64,000 nt of DNA from JBLNBN01 sp050260015 (GCA_050260015.1 JBLNBN010000008.1:1-64000), one strand, 5' to 3'. Positions 26,264 through 36,192 are shown, numbered from the stretch's first letter. Numbers and translations: made by a program. Notes: generated by a model from the sequence alone, not told the origin.

Positions 26264-27685
26264 ATGGCAACGAAGAAGAAATTTGAAGAAGAATTCTTTT
26301 TTATCAAAAAAATAATGCCAGTCGTAATAATAATCGGCCTGGCTTCGCTCTGGATGCGTTTCGACGTAGGTTACTCCTCGCCGCATTCCCGCGAGTACGC
26401 GTCGCTTTACGGCGGCAGGGCCCTATTGCATGGGATTATGCCCGAGCGCAGCGATTTCGTTCAGTATTCGCTCGCAGGGGCGGCGTTTTCAGCCGTTGAA
26501 GATTTTATGGGGGCCGTCGGCGCCCGGGTTTTTTCCGACCTCATAGGCTTGCTTTCGATCTTTCTTTTTTATAGATTTTCCTTAGAAATAACAAAGGACA
26601 AGACGGCCGCGGCTCTATCCGCCATATTGCTGGCGCTGACGGCGAGCCATATATTTATTTCTAAGTCCGCGACTGCGGAGATAGCGGCTTTCGCGCTTTT
26701 CGCCTGGGCTGCGACCTACGGGGCGAGGATCGTTTTCGGCTCCGCGGGGGGCGTGAAGCCCGCCGCGATCGGCTCCGCTCTCTACCTTGCCGCAACGCTT
26801 TGCTGGCTGCCTTTAGCCGTTTACGCGCCTATTTTCGCTATCGTATTGCTCGCGTCGAAAAGGTCCAAAGAAGCGCTTATATTCCTCGCAGTAGCGGTAG
26901 GCGGTTTATTGATCTTTTCGGTGATCGATAGCTCGCTCTGGGGCAATCTCTACGGATCGCTTTTCCCGTTTACTAATATTCCCTCGCGCTGGACGCGCAT
27001 CGCTATGCTCGTCCTGCAATACGTTTCGCTCCCGCTTATCCTATGGTACGCGCTCTGGGAGGAGAGCTACAAATTCGAGACGCCGAAACGTACGCTCGGG
27101 GCTTTGCTGGCGCTTTCTTCGCCGCTCGTTCTGCTTAACTTCGTTCAGCCGAACGAGAATTTTTTAAGCTCGGACTTTAATGCGTATTATCTTTTCGCGT
27201 TGGCGCCCCTCGGACTTATTTTTAAGGATTTCCTCCGCTCCGGCGGCCCTCGCAGGATAACGGCGATAGTATTTCTATTCATATTCGCCGGCATAGCTTA
27301 CTACCATACGACGCAGCTCGAGCGTTCCTTCCCCAATTCGAAGATAGTAGGGAAATTACTCGAAATGAAAGTAACGCGCCACAGCAAGATACTCGCCGAG
27401 GACGCCTACTTGCCTCTATACTATTTTTACCCCGTCATACCCCGCGAGAATTTTTACGACTTCGCTACGGAATCGCAAAAAGGAGTAATGGAAGCCAACG
27501 TCAGGACCGGATACTATACGTTCGTGCTGCCGACGGGGCTGGCTACCCCCGACGAAACTGTCCGGCTGCGTGAAAAATACATAAGAAATCTGTACGCGAT
27601 CGTCTATAAACAAGACTTCATTAATACGAAGACCATGAATGGGATTACTGACGGCAAGTTGGAAATTTATCAAAGGCTTTATTAA
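26264..27685 (+). CDS. Putative GT39/ArnT-like membrane glycosyltransferase
   Basis: A 473-residue membrane protein with about ten hydrophobic segments. The first periplasmic loop carries SPHSREYASLYGGRALLHG and MPERSDFVQYSLAG, resembling the acidic catalytic loop of dolichyl-phosphate-mannose-type transferases. The C-terminal 120 residues are soluble. It would transfer a sugar from a polyprenyl phosphate donor to a protein or lipid outside the cytoplasmic membrane. The polyprenyl-phosphate glycosyltransferase at 28173-28883 could make such a donor. Specificity is unknown. The frame overlaps the longest possible start of the NUDIX gene downstream. Confidence 0.65.
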   Translation: MATKKKFEEEFFFIKKIMPVVIIIGLASLWMRFDVGYSSPHSREYASLYGGRALLHGIMPERSDFVQYSLAGAAFSAVEDFMGAVGARVFSDLIGLLSIFLFYRFSLEITKDKTAAALSAILLALTASHIFISKSATAEIAAFALFAWAATYGARIVFGSAGGVKPAAIGSALYLAATLCWLPLAVYAPIFAIVLLASKRSKEALIFLAVAVGGLLIFSVIDSSLWGNLYGSLFPFTNIPSRWTRIAMLVLQYVSLPLILWYALWEESYKFETPKRTLGALLALSSPLVLLNFVQPNENFLSSDFNAYYLFALAPLGLIFKDFLRSGGPRRITAIVFLFIFAGIAYYHTTQLERSFPNSKIVGKLLEMKVTRHSKILAEDAYLPLYYFYPVIPRENFYDFATESQKGVMEANVRTGYYTFVLPTGLATPDETVRLREKYIRNLYAIVYKQDFINTKTMNGITDGKLEIYQRLY

Positions 27686-27686
27686 T

Positions 27687-28133
27687 TTGGAAGTAAAATT
27701 CAAAAAGGTAAAGTCCTGCGGCATATTGCTCTTCACGAGCGATAAGAAGAGTTTCTTGCTCCTGAGGCATTGGAACCGCTGGGACTTGCCCAAAGGACAT
27801 ATTAAGAAGACCGAGACGGAACTCGAAGGCGCGCTGCGCGAATTCCGGGAGGAGACCGGCATAGATCCGAAAAAGGTTAAGATCGATCCCGAATTCAGGT
27901 TCGAGATTATTTATTATCCTAAGTATATCCGGTTGGGTATGCAGACTGTGGAGAAAACGCTGGTCGTATTTTTGGGATTCGTCCCGAAGCGATTGCCCGT
28001 AGAGCCGACGGAGCACTCGGGCTACGAATGGATCGAGTACTCCCCCGATCTGCGGCTTCAGCCAAAGATAATAGATCCTCTGATCGAGGCGACGGGGCTT
28101 TACTTTGAATCGAAAAATGGAGAATTGATATAA
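27687..28133 (+). CDS. NUDIX hydrolase (Ap4A-hydrolase-like)
   Basis: A 148-residue NUDIX hydrolase. The full NUDIX box is present: GHIKKTETELEGALREF then REETGI (Gx5Ex7REUxEExGU). WDLPKG before it and the small size fit the diadenosine-tetraphosphate hydrolase type. The frame can be extended upstream to an ATG at 27639 inside the preceding gene. The TTG at 27687, just after the upstream stop, is preferred because AAAGG lies about 10 nt before it and the extra 16 residues do not look like the family. It is cotranscribed with the glycosyltransferase. Confidence 0.85.
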   Translation: MEVKFKKVKSCGILLFTSDKKSFLLLRHWNRWDLPKGHIKKTETELEGALREFREETGIDPKKVKIDPEFRFEIIYYPKYIRLGMQTVEKTLVVFLGFVPKRLPVEPTEHSGYEWIEYSPDLRLQPKIIDPLIEATGLYFESKNGELI

Positions 28134-28160
28134 GCGGGAAACGAAAAGCTTCCCGCTTTT
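28132..28160 (+). terminator. Terminator of the arfB-GT-NUDIX unit
   Basis: AAGCGGGAA at 28132-28140 pairs perfectly with 28150-28158 across a 9-nt loop and is followed by TT. The T-run is short. The stem overlaps the NUDIX stop codon. Confidence 0.65.
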
Positions 28161-28172
28161 CGCATTAAACAG

Positions 28173-28883
28173 TTACTTCATATCGCGATGCAGGCTGCGG
28201 ACGCGGAGAATCTCCCCGAACATCTTCGCGGAGTCGACTATCGGGTTCACTTTGCTGGCGTCGTCGTTGTACCATTCCACAGGCAGCTCTTTTACCTTAA
28301 ATCCCAATTTCTGCGCGAGGAACAGCGCCTCGACGTCGAACCCGAAGCCGTCTATTTTAGCGCGGGAGAAGACCTCTTCGGCAGCGCGCGCCGTCATCAT
28401 CTTGAAGCCGCATTGCGTGTCCTTAATGCCTTTTATTACGAGCATCTGAACAATTTTATTGAATGTCTTCCCCATGAACTCGCGGTAGAAGGGTTGGCGC
28501 ACTTTTATCATTTCCGATTGGAGCGCGCGGCTGCCAATGCAAATATCCGAGCCCGCTGCGATGCACTCGAGCATCTTTCTCGCTTCGAAAATCGGCGTCG
28601 AGAGGTCCGCGTCGGAGAATAGGCGAACTTCCCCAACGGCGGCAAGCATGCCCGCACGCACGGCCGCCCCTTTCCCGCAATTTCGCCCGAGCGGGAGCGC
28701 GCGCACGCTATCCCCGTACTCTGCCGCGACGCTAAGCGTGCCGTCGGAGGAACCGTCGTCAACTACTATAATTTCTGTCGAGTAGGATTGCGCGGAGGCA
28801 AATTCCGTTACTTTGGCGAGCGTTTTGCCCAGACGTTTTTCTTCATTGTATGCCGGAATGACAATCGATAAATAAGGCTTCAT
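28173..28883 (-). CDS. Polyprenyl-phosphate glycosyltransferase, GT2 family
   Basis: A 236-residue family-2 glycosyltransferase. IVIPAYNEEKRLGKTL, EIIVVDDGSSDGTLSV and LFSDADLSTPIFEARKM (the DAD metal-binding site) identify it. KDTQCGFKMMTARAAEEVF is typical of the dolichyl-phosphate beta-glucosyl/mannosyltransferase group (ALG5/DPM1-like). It likely makes polyprenyl-phosphate sugar on the cytoplasmic face. It has no membrane segment of its own. ATG start at 28883; a single gene, convergent with the NUDIX gene. Confidence 0.88.
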   Translation of the reverse strand: MKPYLSIVIPAYNEEKRLGKTLAKVTEFASAQSYSTEIIVVDDGSSDGTLSVAAEYGDSVRALPLGRNCGKGAAVRAGMLAAVGEVRLFSDADLSTPIFEARKMLECIAAGSDICIGSRALQSEMIKVRQPFYREFMGKTFNKIVQMLVIKGIKDTQCGFKMMTARAAEEVFSRAKIDGFGFDVEALFLAQKLGFKVKELPVEWYNDDASKVNPIVDSAKMFGEILRVRSLHRDMK

Positions 28884-28964
28884 CAGAATAATGGAATATG
28901 AAAGAAATATTTCAATTCAAATTAAGAACAATGCGCGGGATTTACAAATTAATTTCGCCGTATA

Positions 28965-29004
28965 ATTAAAAAATCCGGCACGGAGCGTCCGAACCGGATT
29001 TTTT
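28965..29004 (-). terminator. Terminator after oligopeptidase F
   Basis: Stem AAAATCCGG (28970-28978) with CCGGATTTT (28994-29002). Read on the minus strand it ends in TTTTTTAATTA. It terminates the aminotransferase/oligopeptidase operon. Confidence 0.82.
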
Positions 29005-29027
29005 AGATAACTATTGGCTGCCGAGCG

Positions 29028-30908
29028 TTATTTCAGCAGGCCTTCGAGTTCGTCCAAGTACTTATTCATTTTGTCGATTGTCTTTTGAATCGGGTCGGGA
29101 CGCGTCATGTCCACGCCGGCTTTCTTTAGAACATCGATACCATAGTCGCTGGAGCCGGAGCGCAGGAAGCCGAGGTAGCGGTCGATCGCCGGTTGCCCCT
29201 GCGTCTTGATCATCTCGGAGAAAGCTTGCGCGGCGGAGAATCCCGTGGCGTATTGGAACACATAGAAGTCGTAGTTATAGAGGTGAGGAATGCGCTCCCA
29301 GGAGTAGCCCTCTTCCTCGTCCATTACCATTTCCGGTCCCCAATATTTCTTATACTGGTCGCCGAAGAGCTTGGTAAGCTCGTCAGGACCCATGATCTGG
29401 CCCTTCTCGGCGCGGGCGTGCGTCTCGGCTTCGAATTCTGCGAACTGCGTCTGGCGGAAGAAGGTTTGCTGGGCGTTAGTCATAAACTTCTCGAGCAGAG
29501 CCGCTTTTTCGTCTTTCGTCCTGGCGTTTTCGATCAAATAGTCGAGCAAAAGAGCTTCGTTCGTAGTGGAAGCGATCTCGGCGACGAAGGTCGAGTAATT
29601 GGCATAATGATACGGTTGGTTAGCTTCGGTGAAATAGGAGTGCATATTGTGCCCCATTTCGTGGGCCAACGTAAACATATCGTCGAGCGTGCCGTTCCAA
29701 TTGAGGAGCACCCAGGGGTGAACGCCGCAGCCGCAGCCGTTGGAATAAGCGCCGCTGCGCTTTCCGACGGTTTCATAAACGTCGATCCAGCGGTTGTCGA
29801 ACGCTTTACGGAGCGCTTTGCCGTACTCTTCGCCTAATGGCGCGAGGGCCTTGATCACGATCTCTTTAGCTTCGTCGAAAGTATACTTCTTATCTACGCC
29901 CGGGAAGAGCGAAACGTAAGTGTCGTACGGATGGAACTCGTCGAGCTTCAACACTCTTTTCTTGATCGAGGCCCAGCGATGTTGCGTCTTTAAGTTCTTA
30001 TTAGTCATCGCTAGTAAATTATCGTAGATCTCTTTCGTTATATTATCGCCAAAAACGGCCATTTCGCGCGCGGACTTGTAATTGCGAAGCTTTGCGGCGG
30101 CGATGCGCGTGGAAAGCCTCCCGTTGTAAAGGGTTGCAATTGTATTCTTGAGGGCCATATAGGGAACGTAGTTGCCTTTATAAACCCGCTCGCGGTATGC
30201 GCGGTCCTGGGAAAAGAGCGCGGCGCGGTACCTGCCATGGGATATTTGCACATCGTTGCCTTCCGGATCCTTAACAGTGGGGAAGGGGAGCTCGGCGTCG
30301 TTCAGCACGTCGTAAGTTTCGCGCGGAACTGCGAGCGACGGCCCGAGCGCGGCGAATATCTTTTCCTGGTCCTCCGAAAGAGTGTGCGGCTTCATGCGGT
30401 AAACTTCCAGTAGGATATGGCCGTAAGCCTGCAGTCCTTTTTCCTGCTTAATAAAGCCTTCCATTTTCGATTTATCGATGCCGTTGAGCTCCGGTTGGAC
30501 GAAGGATGCGGCCTGGCCGTATTCGCTGCCGAGCTTCGTAACGCGGTCGCTCATGATCGCATAAGCGCCGTTGTTTAAATCGGCGTCGCGCGAGAGCGAG
30601 CTGTACATATACAGCTTAGCGAATCGCGAATCTAACCCGTAGTAGAAGTTTAGGAAGTCGAGCAAATCCTTTGCGGACTTGCCGAGCTTGCCCTTGTACC
30701 CGGCGAATTTTCCAAGTTGGGATTCGATATATTTATAATCGGCCTCCCAGGCTGCGTCGCTTGGGTAAAGGTCCTTGAGGTTCCATTTGTAACGGTCTTC
30801 GATTTTGTCGCGCGTAGGCAGCGAGCCTTGTGCGTTAGCGTTCATCAGCGCCCCGTTAATGCTTAAAAGAGCGCAGACGGCCAAAGGCGCGAATTTCTTT
30901 AAAAACAT
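29028..30908 (-). CDS. pepF: Oligoendopeptidase F, M3 family, exported
   Basis: A 626-residue zinc metallopeptidase. AHEMGHNMHSYF is the HExxH zinc site, and the third ligand is expected in FVAEIASTTNEALLL about 25 residues later. The N-terminal region DRYKWNLKDLYPSDAAWEAD is typical of PepF. Unlike the cytosolic enzymes, it begins with a signal peptide (FAPLAVCALLSINGALMNANA), so it should act in the periplasm or outside on short peptides. AAGGTGAAC precedes the ATG. It lies 10 bp after the aminotransferase gene in the same operon and is followed by a terminator. Confidence 0.92.
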   Translation of the reverse strand: MFLKKFAPLAVCALLSINGALMNANAQGSLPTRDKIEDRYKWNLKDLYPSDAAWEADYKYIESQLGKFAGYKGKLGKSAKDLLDFLNFYYGLDSRFAKLYMYSSLSRDADLNNGAYAIMSDRVTKLGSEYGQAASFVQPELNGIDKSKMEGFIKQEKGLQAYGHILLEVYRMKPHTLSEDQEKIFAALGPSLAVPRETYDVLNDAELPFPTVKDPEGNDVQISHGRYRAALFSQDRAYRERVYKGNYVPYMALKNTIATLYNGRLSTRIAAAKLRNYKSAREMAVFGDNITKEIYDNLLAMTNKNLKTQHRWASIKKRVLKLDEFHPYDTYVSLFPGVDKKYTFDEAKEIVIKALAPLGEEYGKALRKAFDNRWIDVYETVGKRSGAYSNGCGCGVHPWVLLNWNGTLDDMFTLAHEMGHNMHSYFTEANQPYHYANYSTFVAEIASTTNEALLLDYLIENARTKDEKAALLEKFMTNAQQTFFRQTQFAEFEAETHARAEKGQIMGPDELTKLFGDQYKKYWGPEMVMDEEEGYSWERIPHLYNYDFYVFQYATGFSAAQAFSEMIKTQGQPAIDRYLGFLRSGSSDYGIDVLKKAGVDMTRPDPIQKTIDKMNKYLDELEGLLK

Positions 30909-30918
30909 CTAGTTCACC

Positions 30919-32121
30919 TTAGTATTTGGTTTTGTAAACTGAATAGAATTCGGAAATAAGTTTAAACGCCTGCGTTAATACGTCTTCGGGCGGCAGTATT
31001 ACGATTCTAAAATGGTGCGAACCGGGTTTTTGTCCAAAGCCCGACCCCGGAACGACGACGACGCCGGTTTCCTTGAGCAGCTCCGAGCAGAAGTGCGCGT
31101 CGTTCTCGACCTCGATTGACGGGAACGCGTAGAACGCGCCCTGCGGCTTAACGAGCTCGATGCCGTCGATGGAAGCGAGTAAATTCATCGTTATATCGCA
31201 GCGGCGGCGGAGCATATTGTTAGTCTCGACGAGATGGCTCTGGTCGCCCAAAAGAGAGCTGACGATAGCGTATTGCTCGGGGTGATTGGCGGAAACGCGG
31301 GCTCGGAGCAGCTTATTAATGGCTTCGATATAATCGCTCATAACGGCTTTATTGCCCGTGACGACGCCCCAACCGAGGCGGAAGCCCGGCACGATATAGT
31401 TCTTGGACATGCCGGAGAACGTAATGCAGGGAACTTCGGGATTGAGCGAAGCGATCGAAACGAGCTCGGCCCCGTCGAAGAGCAGCTTGTCATAAATTTC
31501 GTCGGCGAAAATTACGAGCTTGTGCTCGAGCGCCAATTCGATGATCTGCTCTAATATTTCTTTTTTGCAAACGGCGCCGGTCGGGTTGTTCGGATTAATA
31601 AGGACAATAGCCTTCGTCCGGTCGTTGATCTTCGAGCGGATGTCCTCGACGTCGGGCTGCCAACCGTTAGCTTCGTCTAAGTAATAAGGATTGGAGACGA
31701 GATCGAGCTTGCTTTCAACGGCTGTGTAGAGCGGGTAGCCGGGAGTCGGCATTAGGAAATTGTCGCCGGGATTGAGCAGCGCCGTAAGGCAGATCTCGAT
31801 GGCTTCGCTGGCGCCGGTAGTTACGAAAATATCGAGCGGATTTTTGATACCTTTCTTTTCGGCGTCGAACGCTATAGCGTCGATAGCTGGCTTAATGCCG
31901 GAGGAAGGAGCGTATCCGTTTAAATTGTCGATCATCGCTTTATATGTAGCTTCGATAACGTTTCTGGGCGTGACAAAATCATATACGTTGGGGTCGCCAA
32001 TGTTCAGGTAATACATCTGCTTGCCTGTAGCGGCAATTTGATTAGCTAAAACGACTATGTCGCGAATTGCATACTTAACGTTTTCCGTCCTGCGGGCGGG
32101 CGTTATTTTAAAGAGAGACAT
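30919..32121 (-). CDS. Alanine-type aminotransferase, class I/II
   Basis: A 400-residue PLP-dependent aminotransferase of the AlaA/AlaT-like subgroup. YLNIGDPNVYDFVTP near the start, INPNNPTGAVC, FADEIYDKLLF and TFSGMSKNYIVPGFRLGWG (with the PLP-binding Lys) are all in place. It probably interconverts pyruvate and alanine with glutamate as the amino donor, but other substrates are possible. GGAG precedes the ATG. It is the first gene of a two-gene operon with the secreted peptidase, an odd functional pairing. Confidence 0.88.
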   Translation of the reverse strand: MSLFKITPARRTENVKYAIRDIVVLANQIAATGKQMYYLNIGDPNVYDFVTPRNVIEATYKAMIDNLNGYAPSSGIKPAIDAIAFDAEKKGIKNPLDIFVTTGASEAIEICLTALLNPGDNFLMPTPGYPLYTAVESKLDLVSNPYYLDEANGWQPDVEDIRSKINDRTKAIVLINPNNPTGAVCKKEILEQIIELALEHKLVIFADEIYDKLLFDGAELVSIASLNPEVPCITFSGMSKNYIVPGFRLGWGVVTGNKAVMSDYIEAINKLLRARVSANHPEQYAIVSSLLGDQSHLVETNNMLRRRCDITMNLLASIDGIELVKPQGAFYAFPSIEVENDAHFCSELLKETGVVVVPGSGFGQKPGSHHFRIVILPPEDVLTQAFKLISEFYSVYKTKY

Positions 32122-32303
32122 TAATTACTCCGTAGTGATAATAGTCAATTATATAGAATACAAAATTAAGTAAAAAAGAGTTGCAAAAAATGTTAGGATT
32201 AAACTGCAAAAACTTGGTAATTTTTATCTTAATTATCGTTAAATTAGTAATTCGGTAGAATGGAATATTAAAATAATTGTTAAATAAATACACTCGGTTC
32301 TCA

Positions 32304-35300
32304 ATGGAAAGCAGCAGTCAAAAGCTTTGGCACAGGATCTTCGCAGTATTATCATTTTTAACGGCGTTCATAACGTACTCGCTAACGGTTCAGCCGAGCG
32401 TTCCCTTTTGGGATTGCGGCGAGTTCTCCGCCGCATCGGTCTGGCAGCAAGTGCCCCACCCGCCTGGCGCCCCGCTATTCTTAATGATAGGCAAATTATT
32501 CCATGTTCTTTTGCCCTTCGGCGATCCCGGATGGCGGATCAACATGGCCGCAGTTACCAGCGCGGCCTTCACCGTGCTGTTAACTTACCTAATAAGCGTT
32601 AAGTTAATCAACAATTTACGCGAAGAAAAGAACGGCTCGTTGGGGGATAAGATAGCCGTCTACGGTTCTTCGTTTATCGCCGCCGCAGCTCTTACTTTTT
32701 CCGACACGATGTGGTTTAATTCCGTTGAATCCGAAGTTTACGCTACTTCGCTATTATTTGTAGCCGTTATCGTATGGCTAATGATGAAATGGCATGAAAA
32801 AGCCGACGAGGAGGGCCACGAAAAGTATTTAATGCTAATCGCCTACCTTATGGGGCTTTCGACGGGCGTGCATTTGCTCTCGCTTCTAACGGTTTTCTCG
32901 ATCGCGCTTTTAGTTTATTTCCGCAAGTACGAATTCAACCTTAAGAGCTTTTTGATAATGGGCGCGATTGCGGTCGTCGTCTTTTTCCTGATCTACCCGA
33001 TTATCGTAAAATGGATCCCTGCGTTCCTGGCCGGGCATTCCCCGAGCCGCAACGCAGCGCGCGAGTACTCTATCAACGATAGCTTCTTCCTGCAGTTTAT
33101 CGCTATCCTTTCCATAATAGCGGCTATGTACGGATTATGGCGGGGCGTTAAGCGCGGCAATTCTACGCTTGCGCTCGTTACGTCCTCGTTCCTTTTGATA
33201 ATTTTAGGCTATACAACCTATACTCAAATATTGCTTCGTTCCAACGCTAATCCGCCGATGAACGAGAACGAACCGAAGAATTTTACTAAGCTTTCCTCCT
33301 ACCTCGGTCGCGAGCAATACGGCGACGCGCCTTTCTGGCCGCGGCGCTACCAGACGGAAGATTACTTTATAGCCCGCTACGAAAAGAAGGACGACAAGGG
33401 CGAATACCTCTATGGCAGGTGGATCGCTCCTACGCGCAAGGAAGTTCAGCGCAACGACGGCTCTACCATAACGGTTCCCGACTTTGCGAAAATAAACGCT
33501 GGCGCGGAAATCGCATACCTTCTGAAGTACCAGATCAATCATATGTATATCCGGTACTTCCTTTGGAACTTTGTCGGGCGCTCCAGCGACGCGCAGGACG
33601 CCGGGGTCGCATTCATTTCCACGAAGGAAGCCGAGAGCCTGAACTATAATTCCGGTTACTCGGGGATGTTCCCAATTAGATTTTTCGCGCTGCCGCTGAT
33701 TTTCGGCTTGATCGGATTATTCTTCCACTTCAAGCGCAACCCGAAGATGGCGACGGTTTACCTGATCATGTTCCTCCTATTGGGCGTGCTTGCCGCAATT
33801 CAGCAGAACCAGCAGGACCCGCAGCCCCGCGAACGCGATTACTTCTATGCCGGGTCGTTCCTTGTGTTCTGTCTTTGGATCGGTATGGGCGCCTATTCGC
33901 TCATTGTATCTATTGCAAAGAAGAACGTTTCTACGGCAATTGCCGCGGGAGTCGTAGCGGGATCGTTCCTGCTCGTCCCGCTTAACATGGCCGTCGGCGG
34001 TTGGAAGATGCACTCCCGCGCCGGCGATTATATACCGTTCGACTATTCATATAATATTTTACAGAGCCTTGAGCCTAACGCTATAGTCTTTACTAACGGC
34101 GACAACGACACATTCCCATTGTGGTTCCTGCAGGACGTAATGGGCGTTCGCCGCGACGTTAGGATCGTTAATCTAAGCCTTGGAAATACTCTTTGGTACG
34201 TGGATCAACTAAAGAATCGCGAGCCGTGGGGAGCCAAGAGGATACCGCTTAGCTTCGACGACGATAGCCTTCGCCGCGACGACGAAACCGATCCCCGCGC
34301 GCTTAGCTACGACTTCGGCGAGCCCCGCGAAATAGCTATTCCCGTCCGCAGGGAGATACTTGCTAAGTACACGAACGATCCGAAAATACTTGCCGACGGC
34401 AAGTTCAGATTTACCTGGACAGGCCAGCCCTACCAGGAAGTCGAAGGAAAGATGATCCATCTCTTCCGCGTGCAGGATAAAGTAATACTCGACATACTGC
34501 AGCAGACGCGCTTCGAGCGTCCCGTTTACTTCTCGAATACGGTCGGCGGCGACGCCTTTGCCGGTCTCGAGCCGTTCTTCCGCTACGAGGGCATGGCGAT
34601 GAGAATATGCCCCGTTCCCCAGAGCGTGGGCGGAGTCGAGCGCGTGGACCTGAACGTCATGGAAAAATGCCTGATGAACGTCGACAACTCGAATAATTTC
34701 TCCACTACCCCGAAATACGGCTTTAAGTTCAGAAATCTTAATAACATGGACGTCTATTACGATGAAGTTCACAGGCGCCTCATGCAGAGCTATCGCCAGC
34801 TCTTTACGGTATACGCCGCTAATTTAATGACGAACAAAGCGAACTCCTCGAAGGCGGTCGCGGCTCTCGACAAGATGAACGAGCTGATTTCCCCGACGCA
34901 ATTCCCAATGCACCAGGAGACGATATTCCGCATCGCCCAGATCTACCGCGAAGCTGGAGCTCAAGCCAAAGCAAAGATCTACGCCGATCTTGGTTTGAAG
35001 ACGATTAATAGAATACTCAATTCGCCCGACCTCCGCAATGAAGCGATTATGATGGAGACGGTCGGAAGAGTTTACTACGGGGCGCACCGCATACAAGCTG
35101 AGTTCTACAAGATGAAGGGCGATTGGGCGGGCGCGCGTCGCGCTCTCGACGAGCTTTACGCGGTTACGAAGGGAGCACGCGATCAATACGCTTCGCAGTA
35201 CCCCGCCGACGCACGCAGGCTGGAGCAAAGCATGGTGGACATTCTTGTCGCGATGGACGAGGTAAAGATCGACGAGATAGCCGCTAAGCAGGGCGACAGG

Positions 35301-35507
35301 GCGGCGATGGCCGAGGCTACGAAAGTGCTCGAACGCTATTGGAATTCGACCGATCAATTAGACAACTTAAAGGCGCAGTACTTCGCCCGCAAGATAAGCG
35401 AAATCTCCCGCCGCTCGGGCTTGCCCATGCCCTCGATGATATCGCAGGGCGCAGGCGACACTGTCCGGCAGGACGGTTTGCAGGCAGCTCCGCCGAAAGC
35501 GCAGTAA
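32304..35507 (+). CDS. DUF2723 membrane protein
   Basis: A 1067-residue protein with roughly ten transmembrane segments in the first 580 residues and a long soluble C-terminal region. The N-terminal signature PSVPFWDCGEFSAASVWQQV then PHPPGAPLFLMIGKLF is diagnostic of DUF2723, a Bacteroidota-centred family related to GT-C glycosyltransferases (protein O-mannosyltransferase-like). FTNGDNDTFPLWFLQDV opens the extracytoplasmic part, and the last 250 residues are helical, perhaps TPR-like. The start ATG at 32304 is preferred over a TTG at 32277. Its sugar substrate is unknown. Confidence 0.88.
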   Translation: MESSSQKLWHRIFAVLSFLTAFITYSLTVQPSVPFWDCGEFSAASVWQQVPHPPGAPLFLMIGKLFHVLLPFGDPGWRINMAAVTSAAFTVLLTYLISVKLINNLREEKNGSLGDKIAVYGSSFIAAAALTFSDTMWFNSVESEVYATSLLFVAVIVWLMMKWHEKADEEGHEKYLMLIAYLMGLSTGVHLLSLLTVFSIALLVYFRKYEFNLKSFLIMGAIAVVVFFLIYPIIVKWIPAFLAGHSPSRNAAREYSINDSFFLQFIAILSIIAAMYGLWRGVKRGNSTLALVTSSFLLIILGYTTYTQILLRSNANPPMNENEPKNFTKLSSYLGREQYGDAPFWPRRYQTEDYFIARYEKKDDKGEYLYGRWIAPTRKEVQRNDGSTITVPDFAKINAGAEIAYLLKYQINHMYIRYFLWNFVGRSSDAQDAGVAFISTKEAESLNYNSGYSGMFPIRFFALPLIFGLIGLFFHFKRNPKMATVYLIMFLLLGVLAAIQQNQQDPQPRERDYFYAGSFLVFCLWIGMGAYSLIVSIAKKNVSTAIAAGVVAGSFLLVPLNMAVGGWKMHSRAGDYIPFDYSYNILQSLEPNAIVFTNGDNDTFPLWFLQDVMGVRRDVRIVNLSLGNTLWYVDQLKNREPWGAKRIPLSFDDDSLRRDDETDPRALSYDFGEPREIAIPVRREILAKYTNDPKILADGKFRFTWTGQPYQEVEGKMIHLFRVQDKVILDILQQTRFERPVYFSNTVGGDAFAGLEPFFRYEGMAMRICPVPQSVGGVERVDLNVMEKCLMNVDNSNNFSTTPKYGFKFRNLNNMDVYYDEVHRRLMQSYRQLFTVYAANLMTNKANSSKAVAALDKMNELISPTQFPMHQETIFRIAQIYREAGAQAKAKIYADLGLKTINRILNSPDLRNEAIMMETVGRVYYGAHRIQAEFYKMKGDWAGARRALDELYAVTKGARDQYASQYPADARRLEQSMVDILVAMDEVKIDEIAAKQGDRAAMAEATKVLERYWNSTDQLDNLKAQYFARKISEISRRSGLPMPSMISQGAGDTVRQDGLQAAPPKAQ

Positions 35508-35526
35508 ACTGACTACGGCAAAAATG

Positions 35527-35567
35527 AAATCCGGGGACGACTTTGAGACGCCCCCGGATTTTTTTTA
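35527..35567 (+). terminator. Terminator of the DUF2723 gene
   Basis: AAATCCGGGG at 35527-35536 pairs with CCCCGGATTT starting at 35552, followed by a run of T up to 35567. Confidence 0.85.
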
Positions 35568-35598
35568 TCCCAGTCGGAGAGGAGAGGGAATAGGATAA

Positions 35599-36192
35599 TT
35601 ATTTATTCGCGTGGGCTTTAGCTTTCGCCGGATTCATTTTGGCGCCCATGCTTTCGCTCTTTATCATTCTTTCCATCGACCCGCGCATATTGCGGTTAAT
35701 CGTCGAGCGGAGCATCCATGCGGCCTTTTCGTGCCATAGTAATAGATTGATTAAAAAGTCTTCCGTTCCTTTGTCCTCAAGTTCCTCGCCTACTTTGTCG
35801 ATGTTCTCGCGCAACTCGCGCGCGCAGGATTCATGATCCTGGGTCAGGATATGCGCGGCGTCCTGGGCTTCAAATATTGGTTGATCCTGCTCTTCAAGAG
35901 TGGCGTTTTGAATGATTTGCTTCAAGGAGCCCGACGGCACGCCACCTAACTGGCGAATTCTTTCGGCCGTATTATCCATAGCCGCGTTGAGTTCTTTGTA
36001 TTGAGTTTCCGTAAGCAGGTGCATTTGATAAAAGTCCTCACCGCACACGTTCCAATGAGCGTTTAACGTCTTATGAGCCAGTACTTTCTGGTTCGACAGG
36101 ACCTGGTTGAGTATGTTGCAAATCTCCCGCCTGTTGTTCTCTTCAAGACCAATATTGCACATTCCGTCTTCGTTCATTTGAACCTTATTCAT
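35599..36192 (-). CDS. dps: Dps-type ferritin-like DNA-protection protein
   Basis: A 197-residue Dps. The ferroxidase ligands are intact: LNAHWNVCGEDFYQMHLL supplies the two His, and AAMDNTAERIRQLGG the Asp and Glu. By family knowledge it forms a dodecamer that oxidises and stores iron and protects DNA. The C-terminal 25 residues are Lys/Ala-rich (MNPAKAKAHANK), like DNA-binding tails of some Dps proteins. GGAG precedes the ATG. It is a single gene, convergent with DUF2723. Confidence 0.93.
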   Translation of the reverse strand: MNKVQMNEDGMCNIGLEENNRREICNILNQVLSNQKVLAHKTLNAHWNVCGEDFYQMHLLTETQYKELNAAMDNTAERIRQLGGVPSGSLKQIIQNATLEEQDQPIFEAQDAAHILTQDHESCARELRENIDKVGEELEDKGTEDFLINLLLWHEKAAWMLRSTINRNMRGSMERMIKSESMGAKMNPAKAKAHANK

